Shown here one piece after another: positions 1 through 10,566 of a DNA stretch of 64,000 bases. The position numbers and the translations under genes are program-made. Within the stretch, counting starts at the first letter, position 1, and every line of letters begins with the position of its first letter. The notes beneath the pieces are model-generated. The model made no database searches. It saw only the letters and a list, made by a program, of their open reading frames with translations, and was not told where the DNA came from. Location of the stretch: the NCBI GenBank assembly GCA_000727475.1, contig KL647291.1:720325-784324 (forward strand), in the 5' to 3' direction. The stretch comes from Sarcocystis neurona. Taxonomy: Eukaryota > Apicomplexa > Conoidasida > Eucoccidiorida > Sarcocystidae.

Positions 1-114
1 TCAGAAAAGAGAGGATTGCTGCCGGTCGCAACGGAGCACTCCATCATGGAACCTGCAGCGGTGTGGGCTAATACATACAACCTTCCCGCTGCAGCCCCCG
101 TTCTTTGCCTCTGA
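1..114 (+). CDS. possible 3' end of a gene entering from the left
   Basis: Frame 1 is open from the first base to a TGA at 112-114 (38 codons) and reads as ordinary mixed protein (for example EHSIMEPAAVWANTYNL), unlike the repeats that follow. It could be the last exon of a plus-strand gene outside the window. No family is recognised and the stretch is too short to exclude chance. Confidence 0.25.
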   Translation, partial: SEKRGLLPVATEHSIMEPAAVWANTYNLPAAAPVLCL

Positions 115-1320
115 ATTATCAAAACGTGTATATGCAGATATATGCAGGCACTTTCCTTCTTCTTCGTCTTCGTCTTCTTCTTCGTCTTCCTTTCTCTTTT
201 ATCGCCGTCTCTGCTTTCCCCCTCCGTCCCAATCAAAGTCACACAAACAAGTACACGGACACACGCAGACACACGCAAAAAGAGACACCCCCTTCTTCTT
301 ATTATTCTTCTTACTATTCTCCGTCTTCTTCATCTTCTTCAATTTATTCTTCTTCTTCCTTTTCTTCTTGTTCTTCTTCGGCCTATCTCTTTCTCTCGCG
401 GTCGTCCTGTCTTTCTCTGCTGCCGGCTTTTACCGCCTGTCTACAGGGAAGCAGTTCAGCAAAGAAAATCGACATTTCTTGTCTCGGTGGTTCTCCCCCG
501 TTGCTTCCTGCCTCATGCTACGTATCGACGACGAAGCGGAGCCTGCATATACACACACACGTATATGCACAAATATGTATATGTATATATATATATATAT
601 GTATGGATATACACATACAGAGAGAGGGGTGGAGGGCAGGGCTGCTGGTAGTTCTCTAGTGGGAAGCGCGAAGAAGTCTGTACGGAGAGAGGTACTTATG
701 TGCGAAGACACACACATATATGCTACCACCACGGCGACTGCCGCCTGCAGGAGAGGAATGTGTCTACACACGGAGTGTATATACACTACAAAGGACAAAA
801 CTGGAACACACCGGGTTTCCACAGAAAAAGGGAGACAGAAAGACAAGAACGACAAGTGACGCGACGAGAAGGATTAAAGACAAAATGCGGAAGAACAAAG
901 CGCATCTCTAGAATCACACGGATATATGCCTGCCGCTATGTATATCTATATGCATACATTTGTGGAGCAATTCGCTGTATACAGGTAAACACATTTATAC
1001 AGACATACGTGTGTATATATCTCTGCCTGCCAGTGAAAAGGGCTGTATAGAGATACACACAGTTATATATATATATGCCTGCGAGTAAACAGGGCTGTAT
1101 AGAGACAGACAAAACTATACATACACATATATATTATCTTTGCTTGCCAGACAAGACAATGGAAACGGCAATCGATAAATACAACTTTACACTATGCATA
1201 CATGCCTGCGAATTAAAAGGGGGCTGTAAAAAAACAACACACACAAATATATATATATATATATGTCTGCCAGTGAAGAGGGGAAATAACTGGTCACGGA
1301 GATGCAGGGGAACAAATTGA
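115..1320. repeat. low-complexity spacer: CTT/CTC tract, TA/CA microsatellite, short tandem repeats
   Basis: Bases 140-420 are rich in TTCTTC/CTT. Bases 545-610 are a CA/TA microsatellite. From about 1020 to 1290 a diverged unit of about 60 bases recurs, each starting near TGCCTGCCAGTGAAAAGGGC and followed by a TA run. Open frames here are simple translations of the repeats. No gene is supported. Confidence 0.7.
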
Positions 1321-1896
1321 AGAGAAAGAACAACTTTAAAATATGTAGATGAAGAGACGGACGCATGCAGGGACTTGTTTATTTAGGGCTGGGTGGTTCT
1401 TGCGGGAGAGAGAACAAACGCATATTCTCAGAAATGAAAATACGAAGGCAGGAATGTGAAAAGTTCTTCCCGTACGCACATCGTCGAGTTTCTTCTGCGC
1501 AGAGAGAGACACACCGGTACACGGTAGAGAGCCCCGTACTTCTTCGAGTACTATTGTATCGGTGACGGGCGGAGAAAAGGGCGAATTTTCGCGGGACGTG
1601 CGAGAAATGTGAAAAACTGCCTGCAAAAAATGGGGAAAACGGTTTTTCTCGTAAGTGCAGATTTTTCCGCTCCTGCCTGTGAGGAAATAAACAGATTTCC
1701 GTTGCATCACGTGTATTCTCCCATCCTCACGCGCGTGCCCGAAAGATACTCAAGTTGTAGTCGTCGCAGTAGGCGTCGTACATGCGCGCATGTGAAGAGC
1801 TTGGAGGTGTACCATGCATACACACACAGATATAGAGTAGGTGTGAGAGAGAAAAAAAAGCCCGGGGCTGCCTGTCATACTCAGAAGAGTCTTCCG
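1321..1896. other. unique spacer, no gene seen
   Basis: Non-repetitive sequence of mixed composition. Short open frames occur on both strands but none shows a recognisable motif, a splice-phase partner or a good start context. Confidence 0.5.
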
Positions 1897-2420
1897 AGTA
1901 GAAGATTGTGACATACTCCACTTGCGGTGGACGCGTTTTCGTGGATATAGCCTGGTAATAACGGGAAAACTTCACAACCTAGAAGATTTCGATAGATTCC
2001 ACTTGAATTACACACGTTTGTGCTGAAAGGTCGATGGTAATGCGAAACGCATCAGACTAGAAGACTTCTGCGAACTTCAGTTGAATGAGACACGTCTACG
2101 TTGATAGCTCCGTTCTACACACGTTCCGTGTATCTCGTAAAACTTCCTTTTACGCGTGACGCACAAGAAGGTTGATGGGCGTCATCACTCTGCTTCGCGC
2201 CTGCTGACGAGAATGTCAAGATTTGCGCGCCTGTCTTCACTGCTGCTACGTACCGCTTCGTAGATCTGCAAGAACTTCTGTTTCCTCGGAAATGTACATA
2301 ACATCCCAAGTTGTTACAGGAATGCAGAAATTTCCCATACATACCGAGTTATGACAAGAATGCAGAAATTTCCTGTACACTCGAAGATTCTACAAAAACG
2401 CAACTGGCGCAGAAAACCGC
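1897..2420. repeat. degenerate tandem repeats
   Basis: Two old arrays. Units near 1897, 1981 and 2059 begin AGAAGATT/AGAAGACTT, then a diverged CACTTGAATTACACACGT-like core (about 78 bases per unit). A second array at about 2270-2420 has units of about 40 bases with the core AATGCAGAAATTTCC, present twice exactly (near 2322 and 2360) and in worn form on either side. No coding signal is seen. Confidence 0.6.
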
Positions 2421-3600
2421 TTCCTCTACTTAAATATGGAGTAAGCCATGATATCGCATCATTCCACCAGGAAAATGTTTGCACTTTTCCTAGGCCGCCT
2501 CTGCTCTGAACGGATGTCCCACTGATGGGTCCTCTGTAAAATCGTTCGAAAAGAGAGGCGGCGCGGGAAGTCTTTTCTAAAGAGATTTCTTTATGGGCAT
2601 GCTTACTGCGTCGTCTCATTTTTACGGATGTGTTGATGGAGAGGCTGCGAGAGACGTGTCACTCGGATGAGAATCCACTTTTTGCACAGTGGACAGTTCC
2701 ACGCGCCGAGCACTGGGCGTCTATGTGTATGACACCGCCTCAGCGAGTAGTATAGTGAGTAGGAGCTCTGCAGCTGAAACCGTGTGCCAAGGCAGATATG
2801 TGGAGGCCTGCCGTCAGCCGTCTTTGTATTCGTGTTTTACTGAAAAAGAAACACTTCTTGTTCCCGTCTTTGTGTTTGTCTGTTGTTGGTAAACAAAAAC
2901 TTCTCGATATGAGCACCCTCTTGAAGTGAACCTGTGAAAAGGGACATAAAGAAATGTAGACATACGCACACTGCTATGCTGGCATGAGAAACGTGTATCT
3001 GATTTCTCCCTGCGCACTCAGTCGTCTGCAGCCAACTGCTACATGTACACGTGCGTGTACATACGGAGAGGACACGCATATAGAGGTGGAAGAGAGAGAC
3101 AAAATTAGATAGTCACATGCAGGTAGATACATAGAGACGAAGAGAGAGAATGATACAGGTCCACCTGTGCTTGTAAACAATTACGTATACAGTTGTAGGG
3201 ACAGAGAGCATTTTCATTCAGTCTCGGAGTTTACACAGACGTGTGGGCGATGCTTGTCGAACGTACTGCTCGGTAACAGCTTCTTGGGTGAGCCGATGAG
3301 GGAAGGTATGTGGAAGAATTCGCCCTGTCCGTCTAGTCGTATACATAAAGACGTAGACGGACCTGCAGGGAGAAGCGGAGCTGTGCGCACAAGCGTGTGT
3401 GGACGAGTGTATTCTTCGACCTCCTGCTGCGCGAAGAGAAATGTGGGAGGCTCTTCTGTGTGCGGCGACGAAGTTCAAATGCTCTTGCGACAAGAGTTCA
3501 GACGTTCATTCTTCTGACGGCGGTAAACTCTTTAGGGCCTCAGTTTCTAGTGTCTCAGCTTCACAAACACGTCTTTTCCACCCGACTGCAAGGTGCACGA
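2421..3600. other. unique spacer, no gene recognised
   Basis: Mixed-composition sequence with several open frames of 60-116 codons on both strands. None has a recognisable domain or a convincing intron partner. Confidence 0.45.
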
Positions 3601-3960
3601 GTCCACAGTGCTGAGTTGGCCTGTGCTGCTGCTGCTGCGATGGGGCGTGCTGCTGCGTATAATTGCCTGCTGCTGCTGTGGTGTCTGTGCCGCTGCTCTG
3701 CCTAGTTCTGCTTAGAGGGTCTCTTCTGCTGAAGAGTCCACTGCTGCTTAGTATACGCGACTGCTGCTATGTTGCTGCTGCCGCTAGCGCCTGGATGGCT
3801 GCTGCTGCATTTTTAGCGACGGGGTAGCGCTGTCACCTAATGCGGCGGTTATATGCTACCCCTGCGGCCGCATCCGAGCTGCCGCCCTCCGTTTTCTTCC
3901 TGTCGTGTGCTTGCTGGTATTCTTCTGCTGGAACTGCAGTTGTGGAGTGAAGCACGTGGA
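3601..3960. repeat. imperfect CTG/GCT-rich block
   Basis: Interrupted CTG/GCTG triplets, the leftmost of the many CAG/CTG blocks in the window. Stops interrupt all frames, so it is probably non-coding. Confidence 0.6.
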
Positions 3961-5927
3961 AACGTATCCATAGGGCGCAGTTTAAAAAGTGTACATATAT
4001 ATTTGTATATGGACAGGTATTACATTGACCACGTAAAATGGAAAAGTCACTTACGAGAAAGTGGATACAACAAATATATATGTATATCTATATGTGTATA
4101 TTCGTAGATCTCCATGTTTGTCTCGAAATGTAGATGTTCATGTAAATATAAAATTTCACATAGGGGGAAGTATATCTAACAGAATGAATAGATGAGTCCG
4201 TATAGACGTGTGAACATTACGCGCTGCCGTTGAGTCTGTTCTGCAGCTGCCGGGTGCCCTGGTACTGTCAGTAGTTGCGTGTGAACTCGTTTGAGGCGGC
4301 GCATGAGCTTGACTTATTCATACACTCTAGCACGTACCCGGCTGTGCGTTCGCGTTATTCTTCCTCCTCGGTGCCGTGTGCGTTGCTTCACGTTACATTT
4401 TTGAGTCCTTTTTTTTGCTAGCGCTACCCACCGTCCTACAGAGTGACGTGGAGCCGCGGCGCGCCGAAGTGGTACGTTTGGGAATACTTTTAGAACAACT
4501 GTGTATGCACTCCAATCTGAAATCACTGTGTATCTCCTGATGCCTCTGCACAGATACATACATACACGAATACATAGATATAGGTATGTGCGCGCGCACC
4601 TGTGTGTGTGAACAGCCGTGGCTTCACGGCGGATCCGCGAACACATTTATACAGATATATATATATATAGATAGATAGATAGATAGATATACATGTGTGT
4701 TGTGTGACTGGCTGTTGCTTTACTGTCTGCGAACAGCGGAGACTTGACAGAAAAATATGTGTATACGTGCCGTTATCTCCATTCGTAGGTGTGTGAACAT
4801 CTACTTTTCTACGTGCGTGTATCTTCGTATAGGCGTATAAACAAATTATATACGTAGAAGTTGTCGTATGCATTATCTGTGTACAGGGAAGTGCGTAAAA
4901 TACCAATGTATACGCATACGTGTAACTGGTGTATGTCCAGGCATCTAAAAATCTATTCAGCAGAGCGATTAGATAAATTGTAGATGCATAGGCATGTGTG
5001 TAACGAATGCATGCCCACGCATACAAAACTTGTCCACGTAGAGGCATATATATACATATATATATATATATATATTATGTATATGAATATACATGTGAAG
5101 GACCCATCCGTGGGGTATTGAGTGGTTAGGTAGGCGAGTAGTATGCTTGTCTCGTACCATCAGGGGTTAGCTGCCGTCTTCTACCTTCTTCAATAACATT
5201 GCTCTCTCAGTTCTCAACGTGCACGTAAAGATAAGCCGGTAAAAATATACGTGTGTACTCCGCAGCAAAACAGTATCAATACTCTATATGTAGGCAAACT
5301 TAGAGATATAGATACATACATAGCTCTGCAGGTTCACTGAATTCACACCCGCTTCGTATCAAGGTATCACTGCCGCAAGAACTACAACTGGAATATCTAC
5401 GCACAAGAATACGTCTACATAACCTTACTGTTAAATAAACGTATAAATGCTATATACGTGTATGCATACACGGAAATATATACGCATACGAATACATGTG
5501 TATATCCACGTTGCTGAATGCACGTATGAATACGAATACGTCTATATACTCGTACTGTTAAATAAACGCATGAATACTTTATGTATGTATACATACACGG
5601 AAATATATACGCGTACGAATACATGTGTATATTCACGTTGTAAAATGCAAGTATGAATACTATATAAATGCATACGTACACGCACAATGAATTACGTAGG
5701 TGTTGAAGCCACGCTCTCATATATAAGCGCATACTAGCGTGTGCATGTACACAAAATAACGTGCCTGGTGGAGTCCGTTATACATATAATATATATATAT
5801 ACATACACATATTTTCACCTACGCACACATTCACGAATGTGTGGGTGAGGGAACCGTGCACACACATTTTTATGAGTGCACGCACACATAGAAGGGATGG
5901 CGAATTTATGGACACACACGTGCACGC

Positions 5928-5964
<37 letters not shown>

Positions 5965-6305
5965 TAAATAGATATGCACACGGCCGCCCGCGTTGCATGC
6001 ATGCGCATGTATATACATATATACATAAATATATTTATTTGTGTATATGCGTGTGAATGCGTGGGTATTAGCACTGCACGCGTGCCCTACCTTGTGTACG
6101 TACGAAGACGGTTGCAGCCATACGTCTTTCCTGTGCGCGCAGACGCACAGTCCGTCTCCAGACTTGCGGTATCCAACGCTGTTGATGACTTTTCTCTGCG
6201 ATGCAGAGCCAGACTTTTCTTGAGATATACAAATGCTAACTTCGGTGCGAACATTGAGGAGCCCCATCTTTGATACGAGTTACTTAGACTGCACACACGC
6301 GTACC

Positions 6306-6341
<36 letters not shown>

Positions 6342-6390
6342 TATACGTACGTATACGTATTTGTAGACGGGAGTCCGTCTACACAAATGT
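3961..6390. repeat. TA/CA/TG microsatellite desert with an imperfect 127-base duplication
   Basis: Runs of (TA)n, (CA)n, (GATA)n (near 4660) and TATACATA dominate. Bases from about 5426 to 5680 hold two adjacent copies of a 127-base unit, both starting TACTGTTAAATAAACG and carrying CACGGAAATATATACGC. Predicted Tyr/Ile/His/Cys-rich peptides are translations of the repeat. No gene is supported. Confidence 0.75.
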
Positions 6391-7795
6391 GCGAGCTGCA
6401 TCTAGAGACAGCAACATGTTTCTATGTAAAGCAACGCAGACATGTCTACGCACGTGCGTACTTGTTTATATACAGCTGCTTCCGGGATGAATGCATCTGT
6501 TGGATGCTAATCTTCCAACAGCTTTCCGCTTTCGCATCTTCCTGCACGATCTTTTTCAACGAGAGGCAGAAAGGCTGTTATCACGCTTCTTCGTACCGCA
6601 GAGCTGCTCTCTCTGCTTCTAGTCTCGAACACCAACACTTGGTTCTCCTTGTATTCTTCACATTTCAGAAAACCTCTACACTCCCTACTCTTTGTACTCT
6701 CCATCCTTCCACAGAACGTTCTCTCCGTACTCCCGGAGAACAACCATTGACGAGGACACCTTTGTCTCTTTGTTGGTGCGCTGTCTCTACCCGCATGCTT
6801 CCGCTGTGCCTTGACAATATGCTGTGTATCTACTCACTCACGGGGAGGCTGGGGTACATGGACTACAGGGCTCAGTGTCCGTGTGTGTGCGGTGTTGAGC
6901 GGCGCGTGGGAAGAACAGCGGCAAGACAGAGCGAACAGGCTTGCTTCGGACGAGAAAGACAATGCTTCTTTTTTCTACTGAGAGGGATACAGATGTCCTC
7001 ACGGCAAGGAAAAGACGTGCTACAACGTTCCTGCACTTTTTTGAGATGCCCTCCGAGCAAAGAAACGACGTGCTACAGTGTTGCTCTGCTTTTCACGGAA
7101 TAGAAGTCAGACAGGGGTGTGCGCGTCGTGCCACGTTTCTGAACGTGCAGTTCGCCGACGTGTCGTTGTTCCGGCCTTGTTTTGCTATCCACCAGATAGA
7201 CAGCCGAAGTGAGGCACGTGCCAGAACGTGCTCCGTTGCGCCTCTTCATCATCTGAAGAAACGTTTTGACGTGACCGCGCAAAAGGCACAGAGAGACCCC
7301 GGCGTTTCCCTTCGCACGAAGTTTAATAAACGTTCACGTTCAACGACGCAAGAAAAACGACATCCACAGTAAAAACGTTGCACGTCCTACGAAGCGTTAG
7401 CTTACTTTCCAGGAAGGTATAGGGAGACCGCAGCGCAGTGAACGCGTCGAGTTACCGCTTCAAAAGGACACCCTAGACTAGCACGAAGTCAGACGGGAGT
7501 CTCTAGTGGGACATACCCGGTGGCGTATGCCGTTATGAACGATAAAACGAGAGTTACTCGAGGCTGGAAGCGCCGCTACGATGGCACGTCCCTTATCTAA
7601 TGTCAAAAATACGAGTTCTCGAAGAGCAGTCTGCGGGGTAGCAGTGAGACGCGTCTGCGTTGCTGCACAAATGGCGTCCCGCCAGGGTATCTAGAACGAC
7701 GGCAAAGCGTCTTTACTTACGTGTGGGAGAGAACATACAAATGTGTTGTGTCTCAGTGAAAAGAAATCACGCGTCGTGGTGACTTTTTCTATTTT
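6391..7795. other. unique, repeat-poor stretch; no gene recognised
   Basis: The least repetitive part of the left 10 kb. A plus-strand frame stays open for 238 codons (6387-7103) and another for 143 (6941-7372), but both start without a convincing ATG context and show no recognisable motif. Between 7010 and 7240 the phrase ACGTGCTACA(A/G)(C/T)GTT recurs in worn form, hinting at decayed repeats. Confidence 0.4.
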
Positions 7796-8520
7796 CTAGC
7801 CGTAGACGTGAAGAAGTGCTCTTCTCTCATATACGTACAAGCAACGGATAAACAGGATTTGCCTTGGCAAACGGTGAGTGTCCCTGTGCAGTCGGCAAAG
7901 GCGTGTCTCGCTTGCGGAGCCGTCTCGTACTCCCTCACCGGGGTGTACGTACACCCGAGAAGGTGCGTAGTCCTTCTCTACACAAAAAACACGTTTTTCC
8001 TGGCTCTGCGCTTCAAAATGACGGCCACAGGCAGCCAGCAGGAAACACGCGTCAACGAGAGCCCGCTGCTTCTGCTGCTGCGTGCCACTGCTGCAGCTGC
8101 TGGGTTCAAAGCTCCTCTCCAGCAACCTACGTGACACCCTGGCGCCACTTTTTCCTCCTCCTTCTCTTCTTTTCCTCTTCTGCTAATGTAGCCGCAAGAC
8201 GTCACTGCTCTTGCTGCTGCTGCTGTCTCTTCCTTTCCTGAAGTGTACTGCTGCTGCTGTTCGTGTCGCAGCGCCCGCGTATCTTGTGCTGCTGCATTAG
8301 AATCCTCTGGGGCACCCGGGTCTGCTCCACCAATCTACGATCGCTGCTGCCGCTGTTGACGCTACCGCGGCTGCTGTAGATTCTGCTGCTGCTGTAGGTG
8401 CTGCTGCTGCTTTTGGAGCTGCTGCTACTAGTGCTGCTGTTTGTGTCTGGGTAGCGTCGCTACGGCTTCCAGCGCGTAGGGCAGCGCCACTTTCAACACA
8501 TCTACATCTAAGTCCAGCTG
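7796..8520. repeat. CTG-rich block with one palindrome
   Basis: GCTGCTGCT triplets from about 8060, preceded by unique sequence. The 14-base palindrome GGTGTACGTACACC sits at 7942-7955. On the minus strand 8297-8587 is an Ala-rich open frame with no identifiable function. Confidence 0.55.
7942..7955. repeat. GTGTACGTACAC palindrome copy
   Basis: Perfect copy of GGTGTACGTACACC, preceded by GG. It belongs to the dispersed family clustered at 40.2-41.1 kb. Confidence 0.85.
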
Positions 8521-8830
8521 CTTCCCTATCCCTTCGCATACTGTTATAGCAAGAATAACCTGCCGCAGAGAAATTCACCGGACACACATACGTTGCAGTA
8601 CATCTATATATGTATATACATATGTATATCTACGCTTGCCTACCCCTTCGCATACCGTTATCGCAAGAATAACCGGAGAAATTCACCGGATACACATATC
8701 CTGCAGTGTATACATGTATGTATATATATATATATGCTTGTCTACCCCTTCGCATACTGTTATAGCAAGAATAACCTGCAGCGGACAAATTCACCGGAGA
8801 GCCACACACTGCACTGCACTCACATCTACA
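8521..8830 (+). repeat. three tandem copies of a 102-114-base unit
   Basis: Copies start near 8521, 8635 and 8737. Each carries CCCCTTCGCATAC(T/C)GTTAT (first copy TCCC at the start), then GCAAGAATAACC, then a (GA/CA)AATTCACCGGA stretch and a TA-rich tail. The core can fold as a small GTTAT...ATAAC hairpin. Identity in the non-TA part is high, suggesting a recent array. Confidence 0.8.
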
Positions 8831-10458
8831 TGTATATCTTTACATTCACGTACGTGGTATGCCTATACGTGTACGTACAGGTATATGCATATACATATAT
8901 AGATTTACTTCTGTCTATATCCACCCACGTGTGCGTGCATGTATCGATATATTTTTTGTCCATATATATACACTTATACGGATACATATCCATATACGTA
9001 TGCACATACATTTATACACATATATATATGTATGCGCACATTTGTATCTACATACGTATTTATCCACAAATACCTACATACACATCGACATATATGTGTA
9101 CATAGACATTTAAAAGATTAATTCTGTCCCGTTTCCCATTTGTTGGCCCACACAGCAGCACAGACGCAGAACGACATTCCTGCGCCAACAGCAAATCAGA
9201 GACATGCCGGTGAGTACGTATGTCCTCCTCTTCTTCTCCTTTCTTTTGTCTTCTCTCTATCTGTGTCTTTTTTTGTGTGCGCATGCACTGTATAGACACC
9301 GCATACGTACACAGAGACGCAACGACCTTATACGAAGCCCTCTCCACATCTAAGGCACCTGCGCATACCTATCAACTACCCAGGCTATCTAACTCTCTGT
9401 CTTTCTGTATCGTTTCCTTTCTGTATCTTCCTCTCCATGTATATATCTGCATGCATATATATACATGTACATTGTACATATGCATACATATCAAGCAACG
9501 AGCAGAGGAACGAAGAAAAAGACAAGACAGTACGCAGGTGTACGTACACCCCAGTGTCTCGAGATTGGTGGACGTAAGCGACTGCCAGGTAAGAGCCGAC
9601 ATTAAAAAAACTTCCTATTAGAAAAAAAACGTATATTTAAGTGACCAGGCATCTTCCACACTCACTGCGTGCACACACTTATCATAAATATATATACATA
9701 ACTGTACACATATATATATGTATACATACGTATGTATCTGTCCACCCACTACGTATGCGCATTTATCATATATATGTATATACACATATCTGTATACATA
9801 TATATATATATATGTATATATACATATGTACACCCACTACGTGTCATATATATATATATATCTGTACACCCACTACGTATACACATAAACGTACTTAAGC
9901 CAATCTCTTTGGCCCACATTTACATAGGTATACATATGTGGCCCTTTACATACAGATTCACGTGTATATGTATATATTTATATTTATATATATATATATA
10001 TATCGGCATGTATCCATACATGTAATGCTCTGCCTTTATATATATAATCTCTCCGTATGGACATACAAAGCGAGAGATAGAAATACATACCCATATGTAT
10101 ACATATATATATATATGCAGACATACACAGAGAGAGAGATACACGTAGGCATATATACACATACATGTATACACGTATATATTAGATACGCGTGCGCAGG
10201 TATATAAGTAATGCTCTGCTGTGTATGTGGACATAAATGAACAGAGAAATATGCATACATACGTGCAGACAGAGACATATTTATGTATATACACGTATAT
10301 GCAGGGGTGGGACAGGAGTCTGTATCTATCAGCGCCTGCATGAGGGTACTCCAGAAGGACGTAACATCTGCCGGCGTAGGTGCAGGAGAACGGGAGAGGA
10401 ACGGAGAGAAAGCAAGAGAAAGGAAGAGGAAAAAGAGGAGAGGAGAACTGTTCCTTAC
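8831..10458. repeat. TA/CA microsatellite region downstream of the ABC1 kinase gene
   Basis: Mostly TATACATA-type repeats, with islands of unique sequence at 9120-9420 and 9500-9600 that contain good-looking plus-strand donors (GTGAGT near 9210, GTAAGA near 9585) but no recognisable exon. Any terminal exon of the minus-strand kinase gene should lie here or just to the left. Confidence 0.55.
9537..9550. repeat. GTGTACGTACAC palindrome copy
   Basis: Perfect copy of GGTGTACGTACACC, followed by CC. Confidence 0.85.
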
Positions 10459-10566
10459 GTTAACAAATTGACTGTCGAGATGTATGTGGTGCTTCTTGCT
10501 GATATGCAACATCTGTGAAAAAATTGTACTCAGCTCCACGTTCGACAGCTGCAGTCCTTTTCCTCT
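10459..10566 (-). CDS. ABC1 kinase exon 9 (last exon recognised)
   Basis: Reads [20 protein letters not shown] then [16 protein letters not shown], matching TVTLEKLHVSSLLSSVFKLL..HKVKLESNF of ADCK2. Acceptor GAGCAG|AGA, donor AAC|GTAAGG; 108 bases, phase 0 both sides. A pyrimidine-rich intron and an acceptor (CCGGCAG) follow near 10361, but in the required phase the next frame stops after 12 codons. Confidence 0.8.

Noticed and set aside
3961..6390. Many Tyr/Ile/His/Cys-rich open frames
   Set aside because: They are direct translations of TATATACATA-type microsatellites, appear on both strands and have no motif.
6387..7103. 238-codon plus-strand frame in unique sequence
   Set aside because: Starts without a convincing ATG, amino-acid use is erratic (Cys, Thr, Arg-rich) and no family is recognised.
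9170..9600. Strong plus-strand donors GTGAGT and GTAAGA suggesting a small gene
   Set aside because: No adjoining exon with recognisable sequence or phase partner was found.
9372..9602. Minus-strand WQSLTSTNLETLG as the missing ABC1 C-terminal exon
   Set aside because: Only a loose resemblance to the SxxxxxLExLG pattern; the sequence then runs into the palindrome and no GRxLDP follows.
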